This document shows, in pieces, positions 30,408-43,074 of a stretch of DNA of 64,000 nt (position 1 is its first letter; each line of letters starts with the position of its first letter). The notes beneath the pieces are model-generated. The model was not told the origin of the DNA, searched no databases, and was given only the letters and a program-made list of their open reading frames with translations. Source of the DNA: Cristatella mucedo. Lineage: Eukaryota > Bryozoa > Phylactolaemata > Cristatellidae. The stretch is from the NCBI GenBank assembly GCA_009760855.2, contig WPIO01000050.1, positions 2,956,594-3,020,593 on the forward strand, read 5' to 3'. Both the position numbers and the translations under genes were made by a program.

Positions 30408-32290
30408 ATTCCCGATTCGTGGCTGCACCTCAAATGTCTACATTTAAGCAGGTCACTGGTGACTTCGTCCTGACGTTTATGGGCCAATCAAAGAAGACAA
30501 CAAGTTTTTGGACCCTATTCACACTGTCGTGCTCCTACGTTGCATTGATCTGCTGCTGCCATGCATAACTAACATCATTAGTATGCCATTAACCTCAGGT
30601 CATGTATCAGCACCTTTCAAAAAGCTGTAGTCAGGCCACTTCTCAAGAAAGCGACACTGAACCAAGAGAACTTGAGCAACAACCGCCCAGTCTCACTTCT
30701 ACCATTCCTATCAAAGACACTGGAATGGGTCGTGGCAGACCAGCTGAACTCTTGTATTGAAACTTCAAACCTTGCAAGTAAGTTCCAGTCTGGTTTTAGA
30801 GCTAATCACTCAACACAATCAGCATTGCTTAGGGTATACAACGACCTACTAAGGAATGCAGACATGGGTAGAGTGTCTCTGCTTGTTTTGCTTGATCTTT
30901 CGGCAGCTTTTGATACTATCGATCGCAAAGTTCTTCTAGAGCGCCTCTCGTCTCGCCTAGGCATCACTGGCACTGCTCTGTAATGGTTCAGGTCCTATCT
31001 CAGTGGGAGACTCTAGAGTGTTGACGTGAATGGACAAAGATAACCCGAGGTACATCTGAAATATGGACTACCTCAGGGCTCCGTGCTAGGTCCTGTTCGT
31101 TTCACGGTTTATACTCTCCCTCTTGCTGATGTGATTGCCTAGCACAATCTAGGCTTTCACTTCTATGCGGATGACACTCAGTTGTACCCTTGCTTTGATA
31201 CCTCCCAGCCTTCGAGCACCTCGAATTCTCTCAACTCACTTGCTGCATGTATTGATGACATCCGCACATGGATGGCAGCAAATTTTCTAAAACTTAATAA
31301 TATATAAAAATTACTTAATAGTTATGGGCAAACCCAGTGTGATTCAGATAATGGAAAAGCTGACGCTCAAAATTGGCTCTGCCAGCATATCTCTTGCTGA
31401 ATCAGCTCGAAATCTAGGTGTCATGTTCCAAAGTGATCTCTTGTTAGACGACCGCATCAGCTCCACAGTCAAATCTGTCTACTTTCAGCTTCATAACATT
31501 GCTAAAATTCGGGCTTGTTTAGATAAGGATACCACGTCTAAGTTGGTCCATGCATTTGTGACATCCCGTCTTGACTTCTGTAAATCACTGCTTGCTGGCC
31601 AACCGGCATGGGCGATCAGGCGATTACAGCCGGTGCAAAACTCTGCAGCTAGGCTTGTCTGCCGTGAGCGTCGCAGTTGCCACATCACACCACTTCTCGC
31701 CGACCTGCACTGGCTACCAGTCAAGCAACGGATTGACTTCAAGGTTTTGTCGCTCACTTTTAGGTCAATCTCTTCTTTGGCTCCGGCCTATCTGTCAGAT
31801 CTACTGCCCCACCAGGCCAAGCATCGTACTTTCCGGAATCCAATGGTTTACTAATACCTCGTACAAATCTTTCGGAATCCAATAGTTTACCAATACCTTG
31901 TACAAACCTCAAATCCTTTCCATGTAGTGCATTTAGTTCGTATGCTCCTAAAGCCTGGAACTCCCTCCCGACTTCCGTCAGAACATTCCCTGACTTGACC
32001 ACATTTAAAAAGAACTTAAAAGTACCTATTTAGAACAGCATTTAGTGGATCCCTGTGATTCGTCCTTTAACGTGCTTATGCGTGCTGACACTATGCATGC
32101 TGCCACTAACCACCCTTGCATGCTGACTCTGTGCATGTCACCCCTAACCATGTTATTCATGTTGTTTATCAAGCATTATATTACTCACCATTCAATCGCG
32201 TTTCCCTTTGCAGCAAATGTAAAGCGCCAAGAAAGAGATTGAGTTCTCTGAGGGCGCTTTATCAAGTGCATATTTATTATTATTATTAAA
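30408..32290 (+). mobile_element. LINE-A copy, RT to tail
   Basis: Near-identical to 62140-63970. RT frame 30672-30983 (NRPVSLLPFLSKTLEWVVAD, LVLLDLSAAFDTIDRKVLLE) ends at TAA 30981. In-frame stops follow at 31014 (TAG), 31041 (TAA) and 31140 (TAG), then FYADD (YADD at 31164-31175) and an open frame to 31854. A 40-bp tandem duplication lies at 31831-31910. Tail with ATT repeat at 32267-32287. Confidence 0.92.
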
Positions 32291-32764
32291 CAGACAGGAG
32301 TTGGGCACTGCTTATTTTGGAAATGACAGGATCGAAATTAAACAGCGACGGGCCAATGGCTGGGCCAAACCATCGGAGGTCATTAGCATGAGAAAGTGCA
32401 TGAGTAATCGTATGAAAAAGTGGGTAACTATGGGAACACCATTGCCAGTAATGTGAATAATTGAAACCTTAGTCTAGCGATGCTTATTTCGTAAATTGCA
32501 AGTGGATCGCACCAATTCGCTTGACCCGGCAGCCAGTACCAAGGCGCTCCAAGAGGCAAGCCCCAACTAGGCCTCCACTGGTATTGATAAACAGCATAAA
32601 AGGTCAGGGCAAGTTCAAGCATACCACCCTCAGCCACACGGTCCCACCGTCTGCCCGGCATTATTCGTCATCATCACTGGCGGGAATTGGCGGTCGGTCA
32701 AACCATGTTCTGTAGACAAAACTTTTGACAGGTTTGTAAAGCTAAACGCAGACTTAACTCTGCC
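32291..32764. other. No gene recognised
   Basis: Nothing beyond short shadow frames. Confidence 0.4.
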
Positions 32765-32905
32765 AGTCCCCAGGGGTAAGGTGTTCGCTTTTCACGACCC
32801 AGGTTCGAGTCCAGCAGTGGGCGATATTTTATTGCAGACCGAAAGCAGTCGTGATAGCCGTTTACGTTCTTCTGCCGCTAAATAAACGAGGCTGTTGAAT
32901 TAGCT
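32765..32905 (+). mobile_element. SINE-I
   Basis: GGGGTAAGGTGTTCGC, B-box-like GGTTCGAGTCC, CAGTGGGCGAT, then CTTCTGCCGCTAAATAAACG and GAGGCTGTTGAATTAGC. Confidence 0.8.
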
Positions 32906-32939
32906 AACCTTTAGCTTTGCTAAAATGCGTACTTCATAA

Positions 32940-33260
32940 TTAATGTATCCCGTCTGTAACTCCACATAGCCCGTGTGGATGTTATACAGGAGTTTTCTAT
33001 AGTGCACTCCGAGCCTAAGCGGCTTTCGGTGTGCATACAGTAGCCAAAATACTTCAACAATGAAAGTGACGAGCATAGCTGAGTCCGGAAGGCAGTTGAA
33101 GTAGTGAGTAGCATGGAAGTAGCAGCTCGAAACGGCTGGAAAGGATGCGCCATAGACGGCAGCAGGAAAGTAGATGTCGTTGCCCAAGAATTGTGGAAAT
33201 GGATTCCAGTCAACGACCTGCAGAGCAAAAGCTTCTGGCGAAAACAGTCTTCAAGGAGAG
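32940..33260 (-). mobile_element. LINE-B 3' fragment
   Basis: Antisense. The frame reads FHNSWATTSTFLLPSMAHPF, matching FHNSYATTTTLLLPTMTHPF of the copy at 10255-12240, and then the LINE-B 3' end. Confidence 0.85.
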
Positions 33261-34569
33261 GATTGGAGAAATACCAAGCCACACTTTAAAGCGAGATCCC
33301 GTGCATGGACAAGTGTTGCCAGTCGGCCATATTGCGAGTCGATCGAACGCTAAAATGGCGTAAAAATGTGCAGCATCTGAAGCTAAGCCTTTCTCGGATC
33401 GAAAGGCTGGGAGCCCATCTACAGACGTTATTAACTCTTGGTTATTGCTTCTCTACCAGTGAGATGTTAAGCACCTGGATCGAGATTAGGTCCTCTTATG
33501 GTGCTATAAAAACCACTTCTACTATTCTTAGTAGCCTGAAGCTTTTCGCCCAGCCCTGAAGCTTTTTTATTGCCAGTCTAAAACTAAATAAGTTGCCTCT
33601 TGGGAAATCGGAAGCGGCACCCACAAGACATGCTACCCTGACACTATATTTGGTGCCATAGCTTAATGAGCTTGAAGCTGCGAAGGTCTCTCAAGACCAG
33701 TTTAAAAAGCATCACCCATTTGATCCTCAAAGAATACGATAGCCCCTAGAAAACTTCTAGAAACCGATTCATAACGGCACGACAAAGAATGTGAGCCTTC
33801 GCGATACCTTTTCAGCTACAACTAGCAAAGAGAAGCAGCCTCACTCTGGAGAAGCACTCCATGTGCCGCGAAGATTGCTGGCGCCGGTAACTATAAGCTT
33901 TGCAACTGTGTAACAGGGTTGATGCTAGAGTTTTCCATTAATCCAGAAGAATGCATCACAAAAGCTCCTTTAATAAAAAGTTCTGCCTGAAGCTTCAAAA
34001 CTAAGATCACATACAGAGGACACGTGCAACAACAAGACAGCCATACAGGTGTGGAAGCGCTCCATGGAAAACAACCAGTCTTAATACGCAACTACATTGT
34101 CATCTAGTTGGAATATGAACAACGATCGCCGGAACATATGCCGTGGGAAATATCTGTGGTACGTTGCAAATTCCGGCTCTGCACGTATGACTTCTCACAC
34201 AGCTCGGAAGACAAGTACTGCAACTTCATGGAGGTCAGCTACTTCTCGAATAGGCCAACAGCCTTGAGTACAGATGGTGCTGCATAACCGACAAAAAAAA
34301 TGATATTGTTGGCAACAGAAGCACACACATATGGACCTGTGCCTTACATGCATTTCCCTTTACATACATACATACATACTTATAGGCATACATATACAAA
34401 TAAGCACACAAGCATGCATTCATACACACAATACAAATAGGCTAACATAAGGGTCATAAAAGCAGTGCTAACCACATGAGCTTAAACCAAAGACAGAGAA
34501 AAGGTTATTTTTGGGCGATCTACTAACCCACTGATATAGTTCGTACAGTAGGTAGTGGGCACTGCCTAA
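33261..34569. other. No gene recognised; SINE-like tail at 33465-33525
   Basis: A fragment GCACCTGGATCGAGATTAGG / TCCTCTTATGGTGCTATAAA resembles the SINE-II/LINE-C tail. The rest is unassigned, with CATA repeats at 34366-34400. Confidence 0.4.
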
Positions 34570-35395
34570 ACGCTAAGCACAATCTGGTCTTTCCTTTTAA
34601 TGCAGATGGCATATAGCTGTAACTATACTTCGATCGCTCACTGTCCTCCAGCACGTCCAACTCTCTCTACTCCCTTTTTGCATGAATTACTGATATTCAC
34701 TCTTGGAAGGCAGCAATCTCAAACTAAATGACGATAAAACCAACCTACCAGTCATGAGAAAATGTAACGAGACTCAGATATTGGAAACCCTATCCCAAAA
34801 ATGGGCTCGGTCAGCAAATTTGATGTGGTATCTGCACGAAATCTGGCTGTCCTTCCCAAAGTTACCTTTCACTAGACGACCATATAAGCTCCACAGTCAA
34901 GCCTGCCTTTGCAAGTTGTTTCGTGCATTTGCAAGGTCCCGTCTAGACTTTTGTACCTCACAACTGGCAGCTCTTCGAGCTGGTTAAAAAAACTTACTCT
35001 GCGAAAAATTAGCCGGCTTGACTTGTCTGTAGTGAACGTCGCAATTGCCACATTACACCACTTCACAAAGACTTGTACTGGCACTCATCACGCAGAGTAT
35101 AATTCACTTTTAGATATTTTTATCCTCTTGCTCCGGCATACTTAGTCGAACTATTTTCCAACCAGGCTGGGCATCTAAGCCCTGCTCTTCTTACTCAAGT
35201 GTTTTAGTTGGGCCTCTATCTAATCAACCACAAATCCTTTTAAGACTGCGTTTTAGTTGTGTGAAGACTGGAACTCAATCCCGACTGAGGTCACAACTTA
35301 ACCTAACATTTAAAAATAAGTTAAAAACGCATCTGTTTCTTATAGAATTTGCTTGGTGTGTGTGAATTGCCATTGTGTGTGCTGACACAGCAGAT
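34570..35395 (+). mobile_element. Degenerate LINE-A copy
   Basis: Old sense copy. The YADD region is decayed (TTTTAATGCAGATGGCATAT), followed by the KLNDDKTNL block and the end of ORF2. No intact frame. Confidence 0.75.
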
Positions 35396-36025
35396 GCTAT
35401 CACCAATATAATATAAAGAATATTTGTATAGCACTCTCAGAGAACTTAATCTCTTTTAAGGCACTTTCCGTGTGCTGTAAAGGAAGCACAATCATATGGT
35501 TAGTGGTAGCATGCACAATGATGACAAAGATGGTTAGAGGTGACATGCACAAGGTTAGCATTTTGTAAATATGGTTAGTGGTGCCATGCAAAGTGCATAA
35601 GCACACAAAGAACGAATCACGAGGACCCAATAGATGCTATAATAAATAGGTGCGTTTTAGCTTCTTTTTAACACGAGTCAAATGGTGTCGTGACGACAGT
35701 CGGGAGTGAGTTCCACGCTGTTCGAGCATACAAACTGAAGGCACGTATACAAAGGATTTGAGGTTCATAGGAGATGTGGGTGAACGATTTTATTCACAGA
35801 AAGTGGGTGGCACGATGCCTAGCTGGTGGGAGAGTAGATCTCATAGGCAGGCTGGAGCCAGAGAATGAATAATAATAATAATAATAATATTGCACTTGAT
35901 AAAGCGCCCTCAGAGAACTTAATCTCTTTCTAGGCGCTTTACATTTGCTGCAAAGTGATACGCAATAGAATAGAACAATGAAGGAACCTAAAAGTGAGTG
36001 ACAGAACCTCTAACCAGCTGACATG
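35396..36025 (-). mobile_element. LINE-A copy, 3' part, head-to-tail neighbour
   Basis: Antisense tail (GCACTCTCAGAGAACTTAAT) and ORF2 end. Interrupted at 35868-35972 by a second tail. Confidence 0.8.
35868..35972 (-). mobile_element. Short LINE-A tail nested in LINE-A
   Basis: AATAATAAT plus about 90 bases of tail. The host LINE reads GAGAATGA before and AATGAAGG after it, so AATGA is a probable 5-bp target-site duplication. Confidence 0.75.
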
Positions 36026-38464
36026 CTTCCTTTTCAGCCCATATTAACAGTCAAGGAAAAAAAACTATGTTCTCTAGGGTGCCCCACAAAAGAGCTTGTT
36101 ATTAGTACTACTATTATTATTACTACTCGGTTTCCAGCCCGTTTAAAGCGCGGCATCAAACTCGAAAAAAAGTAAGGCAGTGTCTGCACTCTTAAGAACT
36201 ACCAACTTGCAAAAAATGAAAGAAAAAGTCGAAAACAATCGCAGAGGAATTTAAAACGGCGTCAGGCAATAATACCTAGCTAGAAGAGCTCCCGGCGTCA
36301 TCCAGACTGTTCACTATTCACATTATTCCCGCTCATTTATCCGCGGCCGACTATTAGCCTCAAGCATAGCATGCAAGACCAAAGACAAGCTGCATATCCT
36401 ACGACTAAAAGCAGACCGATAGAATCATCCAGTTTTCGGCCCTAGAGAGAAAGCCGCACAAAAACTGACACAGACATGTGAGCAGCCACCTGAGCCAGGC
36501 ATACGTTCCCTACGACGCATACCACGACATGAGCGGTGCTAGCCATCTAAGCAGTCTTCCACCACTTGCCGTCATGCAGCAACACCAAAAAGCCTTCTCA
36601 ACCTGGGTCGTAAACCGTAATACGGCAAAAACCCAACTTTAAAGATGTCCGTCCACCAAGGCTAGCTACTAACTTAGGCGGTGCGAGCTCTCTGGCCTAG
36701 CTCTCTAGCACGGAGGAGTCTAGCGAGCATCGAAAAAGTTAATTGTTAAAGTTAAAAGTTTAAAAAGTTAAAGTTAAAAATTTTATTCACTCATTGGAGC
36801 CAGAGGCGAAGCCCGCTCGCGGTAAACGAAGCCGCTGTCATGCTCAGGCCGCTCGCGTCGCGGCCTGCATCGGTCTCCCAAGCAGTCATACCGCTAATAG
36901 CTACACTCATGAAAACGCACGGAAGGCAAAAAATTAACCATGAGAACGAAATTTCGCGCTGTTCAAATGCGGGCGCTCTTCAGAACGTTCGTTTCGTGTT
37001 ATGTAACTGCTGCTCCCTCACAAGGAATGGACTAGCCTGTGCGACACGTACCGGCCCGGATTAGCAGCAGCGTTCCGACGAAAGCAGCCACATTATAGTA
37101 AGTAATTCTCCTCGTCGCGTTCTTCTCGTCCTCGGTGCTCACGCGATCCTCTGCAAGAGCTCTTAACATTGTCGCAATAACCAAGACGCTCACGAAAGTG
37201 CGCACGAGGTCCGCCTGAGGAACTGACAACCGGAAACGCGTGAGCAGTGGTAATGGAGAGGTCAGTGCGGCACCGTTTTGTCCGGCGCATGTGTGCGCGG
37301 TTCCATTCTAGAGTACCACCGCATAGAGTTAATGCGATGGTATGAACCAATGGTGCTATCACCGGGCGCTTAGGCCCGACAGTACGGTATGAGCGCGAAG
37401 CGAGGCTCGCGGCCATCGGCCGCGCGACAGCGCTACAGTCGCCCGCCATCCTGTCTGCACTGGCCTGTTGCTTGCTTAAGTATCCCTCTCGACAGACTAG
37501 CCCTCTCGCGATTCAGATATGTTTGATAAATGCAAACGAGGTCAGAAAAAATTGATTACCGGAACTATGCAACGCAACTCATAAGACGTTGCGGCGTTTT
37601 GGCGCCACAGCCACCGGGGATCCGCCCCCTCCCCTCCCCCCCCCCCGCGTAAATGTCGCGCCCCGCATAAATTTAAGTTTATCCTTTTCAGCGTGCCCTT
37701 GCCATTTCGGGCATGTAAACGTGACTTTTTTCCATCAGGTGTAGGCTCGCTCTGCTTTGTTCCACAGCGGTAAAGGCGGAGCTAGCGAGGTTCTGTTCGT
37801 CCACAGGGTCTGACCGAATGCAGGCGGTGCAGGAGCTGGTACATCTTCGCGCAGGGTCACGCGGCGTCGCAGCTTCACGCGGCGCCGCATCCATTCAAGG
37901 TCTTTCGAAGGGCGCCTGTAAATTCAGAGCTTTTTTCACGTTAGAATCCAACGAGGCTTCGTTTGCTGTTTCCTGAAAACACGGGCAACGCATATTGTGA
38001 CTAATAGGATTTAAATTCGATTAAACAGTATCTCTTTGCATTTCCCTATTTGTAGAAGAAACCCACCGACTTTAAACACTTTGAAAAAAATAATTATGCT
38101 GCGCCGCTGCTGCTGTTGGTTTATGATTGCACGCGACTCGCTGCCGCGAGACTCGTTTGCTCGCAGTCAATAGCTGTTAACCTGCGCTTGGAAGCTCGGA
38201 AATCAGCGAAAGTAAAAAAAATTTCGCGCATTCTTTTTCAAAGCGCTTAAAATTTTGGTCGCGCTTCGTTCACTGCTCACAAAAACTCAGAATTGGTCGG
38301 AGTGCAAACGCATGTCGTCTATGCTTTCATCAACTCGAAGGTTGAATTGGTAGCGACGACTTGAAGAGTCCTTAAGGGGATATGACCGGTTGCACCGGAT
38401 GCTCAACCCCGGCTCAAGCGTGTAATATAATGTAATTTAATGTAATTTAATTTAATGTAATTTA
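36026..38464. other. No gene recognised
   Basis: Includes TTAAAG-rich sequence at 36735-36785. A minus-strand frame at 37229-37032 with hydrophobic stretches and one at 37894-37688 were looked at and not accepted. AATTTAATGT words at 38415-38465. Confidence 0.35.
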
Positions 38465-38590
38465 TGTAATTTATCTCCGACTGTAACTCCACAAAGCCAT
38501 AATGACTATGTGGGTGTTACGTAGGAGAGTTTTACATAGCGAACTCACAGCCTAAGCGGCTTTCGGTACGCATTCGGTAGCCAACATTAA
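38465..38590 (-). mobile_element. LINE-B 3' end fragment
   Basis: CTGTAACTCCACAAAGCC, GGGTGTTACGTAGGAGAGTT and AGCCTAAGCGGCTTTCGG in antisense. Confidence 0.8.
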
Positions 38591-40261
38591 CAGGGTACGG
38601 AATCTTCAAAATTCTTAAAGTGGATTAACGAAGGCGATAGAGAACGGCCACCCGAGCTTGCTAGGAGCTTAATCTGAAGATTTGAGGTAATCGCTCAGCG
38701 GCTGGGCCGCCACTCGCCTCTTGGACGCGATGATTGGCGAATGGGACACTGGACGGAAGCTACGCAAATTCTCGCGATCAAGGGTCGGCTTTTTACAGAG
38801 TGGCCTGACCCGATTGCCGCGTTCCAGGGGGGGGAGGGAATTCACGGGTAGCCAGAGAAAAATGTATGCAATATTTTTTTACGGTGAAAGACAACGGGTC
38901 TATATGTACCTCGTAAGCAGAACTTTTGACGCGTTGTCTTGTCGTGCCTTGGAGACAAGTCTAGCGACGAGCTCAGCACAGGCGTGAAGTGAGCGATGAC
39001 GGTTTGCAGTACTGAAGGGAGCGGATGGAGTTCCAAATCCGCTCTACATTCTTCCCTACGACGTTGTATTTAGAGAAAAGCTCTGCTGTTAAATTACCAG
39101 TGGATCACCGGGCAGTATGCTTGCCTGGAAGCGGCTAATAAGGCGATCGATGACGTGGGCAGTAACGATTTGGGTTCAATGGTCTCGGAATCCACTTCTA
39201 TTGTATACAATTGAGACGCAGCCTTAGCTTAAAGCGAATAGATACAAATACCAGCGAGAATCGTCGAATGACAAACGGTGGGCACTGAGCCCTGACATTG
39301 TTTTGGCGGCTTTCTCAATTCTACTGCAGATTTCGACAGTCGCAGTCGCGGTATCCTCGCAGCGACATCGTTGTCATTGCTATTGTCATTGTTACTATTG
39401 GGTACGGATTAGTTTCTCCGCAACCTTTTGCTAATGACGCTCCACCGGCACTGTCGGAGTAATCTCACCTGCGACGACGCCCAGCCGAGCACAATGGGCT
39501 AAGCGCCTGCAAATGTGCAGATCTGCTGCGCTAGCAAGGTCATGGACACGCGCCACGGTCAAGGACAAGTGAGCGCCCAGCGGCGCATGCCTGCGATATT
39601 GAGACTCTCCCAAAACAAGTTCCAGCTGTCTTTGGACGGTTCCTTCTGGCCGTGGCTCGTTCGCTTCGCTGTGTCAGCGCCTGCGTCGGTGAATATGTTG
39701 TCACTTGTTTTATAATAGGCTAAATATTTATCTAGGATATATAGGGTTTCTATGAACCTATGTCTTTGCTACAGAGCTTACACGTTTAAACTAGCTCTGT
39801 CCGCTGTCACCAACACATGACAGTATAGTGCAGTATAGTGACCGGATGAGCTCTGCCCATTAAGCCTTTAGCCTTCCCGAAAGCTTACGGGGGGGGATTA
39901 CTAGGCTGCGTAGGGGGCGAGACTGCGGAAACTAGTGAGGAGGCGACACGCACTCAGTGCGACGTTTCAGGTTCATTCTGCTTAAAGGAGGAACACTTTT
40001 TACCTGGATAAAAAGGCTGCAAAAGCAACACCAACCAACTGCCGCGTGCGCCTTTTTCCTCGGCTTCCAGATGGTAATGTCATTTTCTAAGGTAGTTGAA
40101 TATATTTACTGAGTGAGTTCATTCGTAGCCTGCGGCGCGGCGCCTCATTGGCGTGCAATTTCGACTGTCGAGCTTTTTCCGAAGCTTTAGCGGAGGTCGC
40201 TGAGAAACGCGCAGCGTATTAGGTTCCATCGTATCAGCATACACAGCGGGTTCCGTCGTGA
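38591..40261. other. No gene recognised
   Basis: No convincing exon or repeat match over 1.6 kb. Confidence 0.4.
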
Positions 40262-40556
40262 ATTATAATAATAAAAAAATAATATAATTGATAAAACGAC
40301 ACCAGAGAACTCAATCTCTTTCTAGGCGCTTTACAGTAGCTGCAAAGGGAAACGCGATTGAATGGTGAGTAATATTATGCTTGATAAACAACATAGTTAA
40401 TACGGCTAGGGGCGGCAAGCAAAGGGTCACCATGCAAGTACGGTTAGTGGCAGCATGCAACAGTGTCAGCACGCATATACACATAAAGAACGAGTCACAG
40501 GGACCCACTAAATGCCGTCATAAATAGGTACATTTTTAATTTCTTTTTAAATGCGG
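40262..40556 (-). mobile_element. LINE-A 3' fragment
   Basis: AT-rich tail, then TTTCTAGGCGCTTTACAGTA, 3' UTR and the last ORF2 codons in antisense. Confidence 0.85.
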
Positions 40557-40650
40557 TCATCCCCTGACTTGACCACATTTAAAAAAGAAATTGAAAACAC
40601 ATCTATGTTTGACAGCATTTAGTGGGTCCCTGTGACTCTTCCTTTCATCC
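40557..40650 (+). mobile_element. LINE-A fragment, head-to-head with the previous one
   Basis: CCTGACTTGACCACATTTAA through AGTGGGTCCCTGTGACTC in sense. It repeats the sequence of 40495-40556 in inverted orientation, so both arms form a palindrome. Confidence 0.85.
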
Positions 40651-41204
40651 TCCTGATAGGGAAGCGCAACTAGGATGACGCGCTCCGATAATCAATCGAA
40701 TGAGTGAAGTATCTCGATTGTCGCCGTAAAATGTATTGGAGCATACACGCAGCCAGTAGCTCGGACTACGGTAGCCGGTAGTTCTCGCAGGCTCCGTGGA
40801 GGATCCTGTACTGCAGGCCTACGAATGCTGACATTTCAAAAGAAAAACCGTCGCTAACTGGGCTATTATGGATTGCACTGCGAGTCGACGACGACGGACT
40901 ACGCGACTTGCGTGCCGGCGATGCCGCTCCGCCAGCGACATTAATAACACACCGAGCGAACAATAATCAGCTTCCGGTACCGCGTGACGCGTTGGCCACG
41001 GGTCACCGCCCGCTGAGGCGAGCTCGCATAGGTTTCGCTTAATGAACTGGGTCCGAGTAATCCGAAGACCCTCGTATCCAATTAATTCAACGCCATCTAG
41101 CGCTGCTGGCTAAGCGCGGAGTTTGCGAATTACGTAATTCACCTGACATTCGTTGTGACTAATTGGCTTTGTCTCAATTATTTAGAAGGCATTGGTGCAC
41201 CCAC

Positions 41205-41205
<1 letters not shown>
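40651..41205. other. No gene recognised
   Basis: Mixed sequence with no exon-like frame. Confidence 0.4.
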
Positions 41206-41782
<577 letters not shown>

Positions 41783-41799
41783 CGCTTCCGCTTCGTCAA

Positions 41800-42721
41800 G
41801 CTCTTATCTTAAACCGCTCTTGCCTCGCCGCCCGGAGGCCGGGCTCCGGCGTCTTAAACTGAGACCTCGCGATGCGAAATGCTGCCTACTTGATGGCAGG
41901 CTGCGGGTGGGCCAATCAACCTGCCGGCCAACCATCCGCCAGATGCTGATCGCGGCCTGTCTGCTCAGACTACAGAGCGCCGTTGTTAGCCTCAAATTTC
42001 CTTCCGCCCGCGCGCCGGCCTAGACGCTCGGCCGTCGGGCGGAAATAGCTCGGCTAACAGCGGCGCAGCTGCGACGGCCCTCAGTTCTGCGCGGGCATCG
42101 GTCGGGACGCTAGCACGAATCGCGCCGAGCGAAGGCGAACATGCAGCTCTGTGCGGCGGCATTCGTGACGGGTAAGCTGCTGCGGCGGCGGCGGCATTGG
42201 AACATTCTGGCCGCCGAGGCGCCTCGCGGCACGAGGCTTGGCGGCGGCATTGGAACGGCCATCGCTTAATTAGCGCCGGACTCGCTGGCGAGCGTCGCTT
42301 CGCCGCCAGCGTCTTCTCCTTCTTCGTAGTCTCCTCCGACCGCACTTGCGGACAGGAGGCGCCGGTTTACAGCTTGGTCAGTAGACACGCCGCACCGTGG
42401 CAGTGTCGGCAGGTTGACCCTTGGAGAGACCCGCCTCTCTATGAGCGGTCTGCTGGAACTGCCATTCGACCGATCGCGAGGCTTCGCGCCTCGAGCTTCG
42501 TGCACGGTCGCTAAAAAGCACATCGTTTAAGCGTGTCGCTCTTCTCGAATTCGCTCTCGACTCCGCCCGACCGGACTGTCGCCCCCGCACAGCGGAGTAG
42601 CCGCCGCCGCGGTCAGTCGCTCAGCGCCCAGCTGCTCTATTAGATTACCCGGCTCTCCGAGCGGAGGCCGAGCGAAGAGTCAAGGCCAAAACCGGTCGGT
42701 CGCAGACCGCGACTACTTGGT

Positions 42722-42761
<40 letters not shown>

Positions 42762-43060
42762 CCTCCCTCGCTTGAGAGTCGAACTGCCGTACGGCGGTCC
42801 TGCGCTTGCCTGCACGCCAACTCTTGTCTCGAAGAGGACACAACTGCTAGCGCTGCAGTAGGCCGCGATTGCAGGGAGACACTGGCTAGTGGCCTGCTAC
42901 GAGCGGAACCAGCGATACATCGCCGCCCCGGGCAGCGGGAGCGGCACGCAACGGCACCTGGACTGTGACGTCTCCCTGTACCTTCCAGCTTGGCGAGGTC
43001 ATTTCGCTGCCTGGCTCTGTATTGCTGTTTGGCAGTACGCACTGCTGACATGATCGCACT
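41800..43060. other. GC-rich island with (CT)n at 42722-42760
   Basis: CpG-rich with GGCGGC words and overlapping frames on both strands. No protein family recognised. It could be a CpG island or a first exon. Confidence 0.3.
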
Positions 43061-43074
43061 CTTGCCTGGCTGCT

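Noticed and set aside
37032-37229. Minus-strand frame with two hydrophobic stretches, possible membrane exon
   Set aside because: It has an internal good donor-like GTGAGC, no family match I recognise and no partner exons. Left unannotated.
37688-37894. 68-codon minus-strand frame starting MDAAPRE
   Set aside because: The start resembles opsin exon 1 only by chance; no domain, no splice context, no partner exon.
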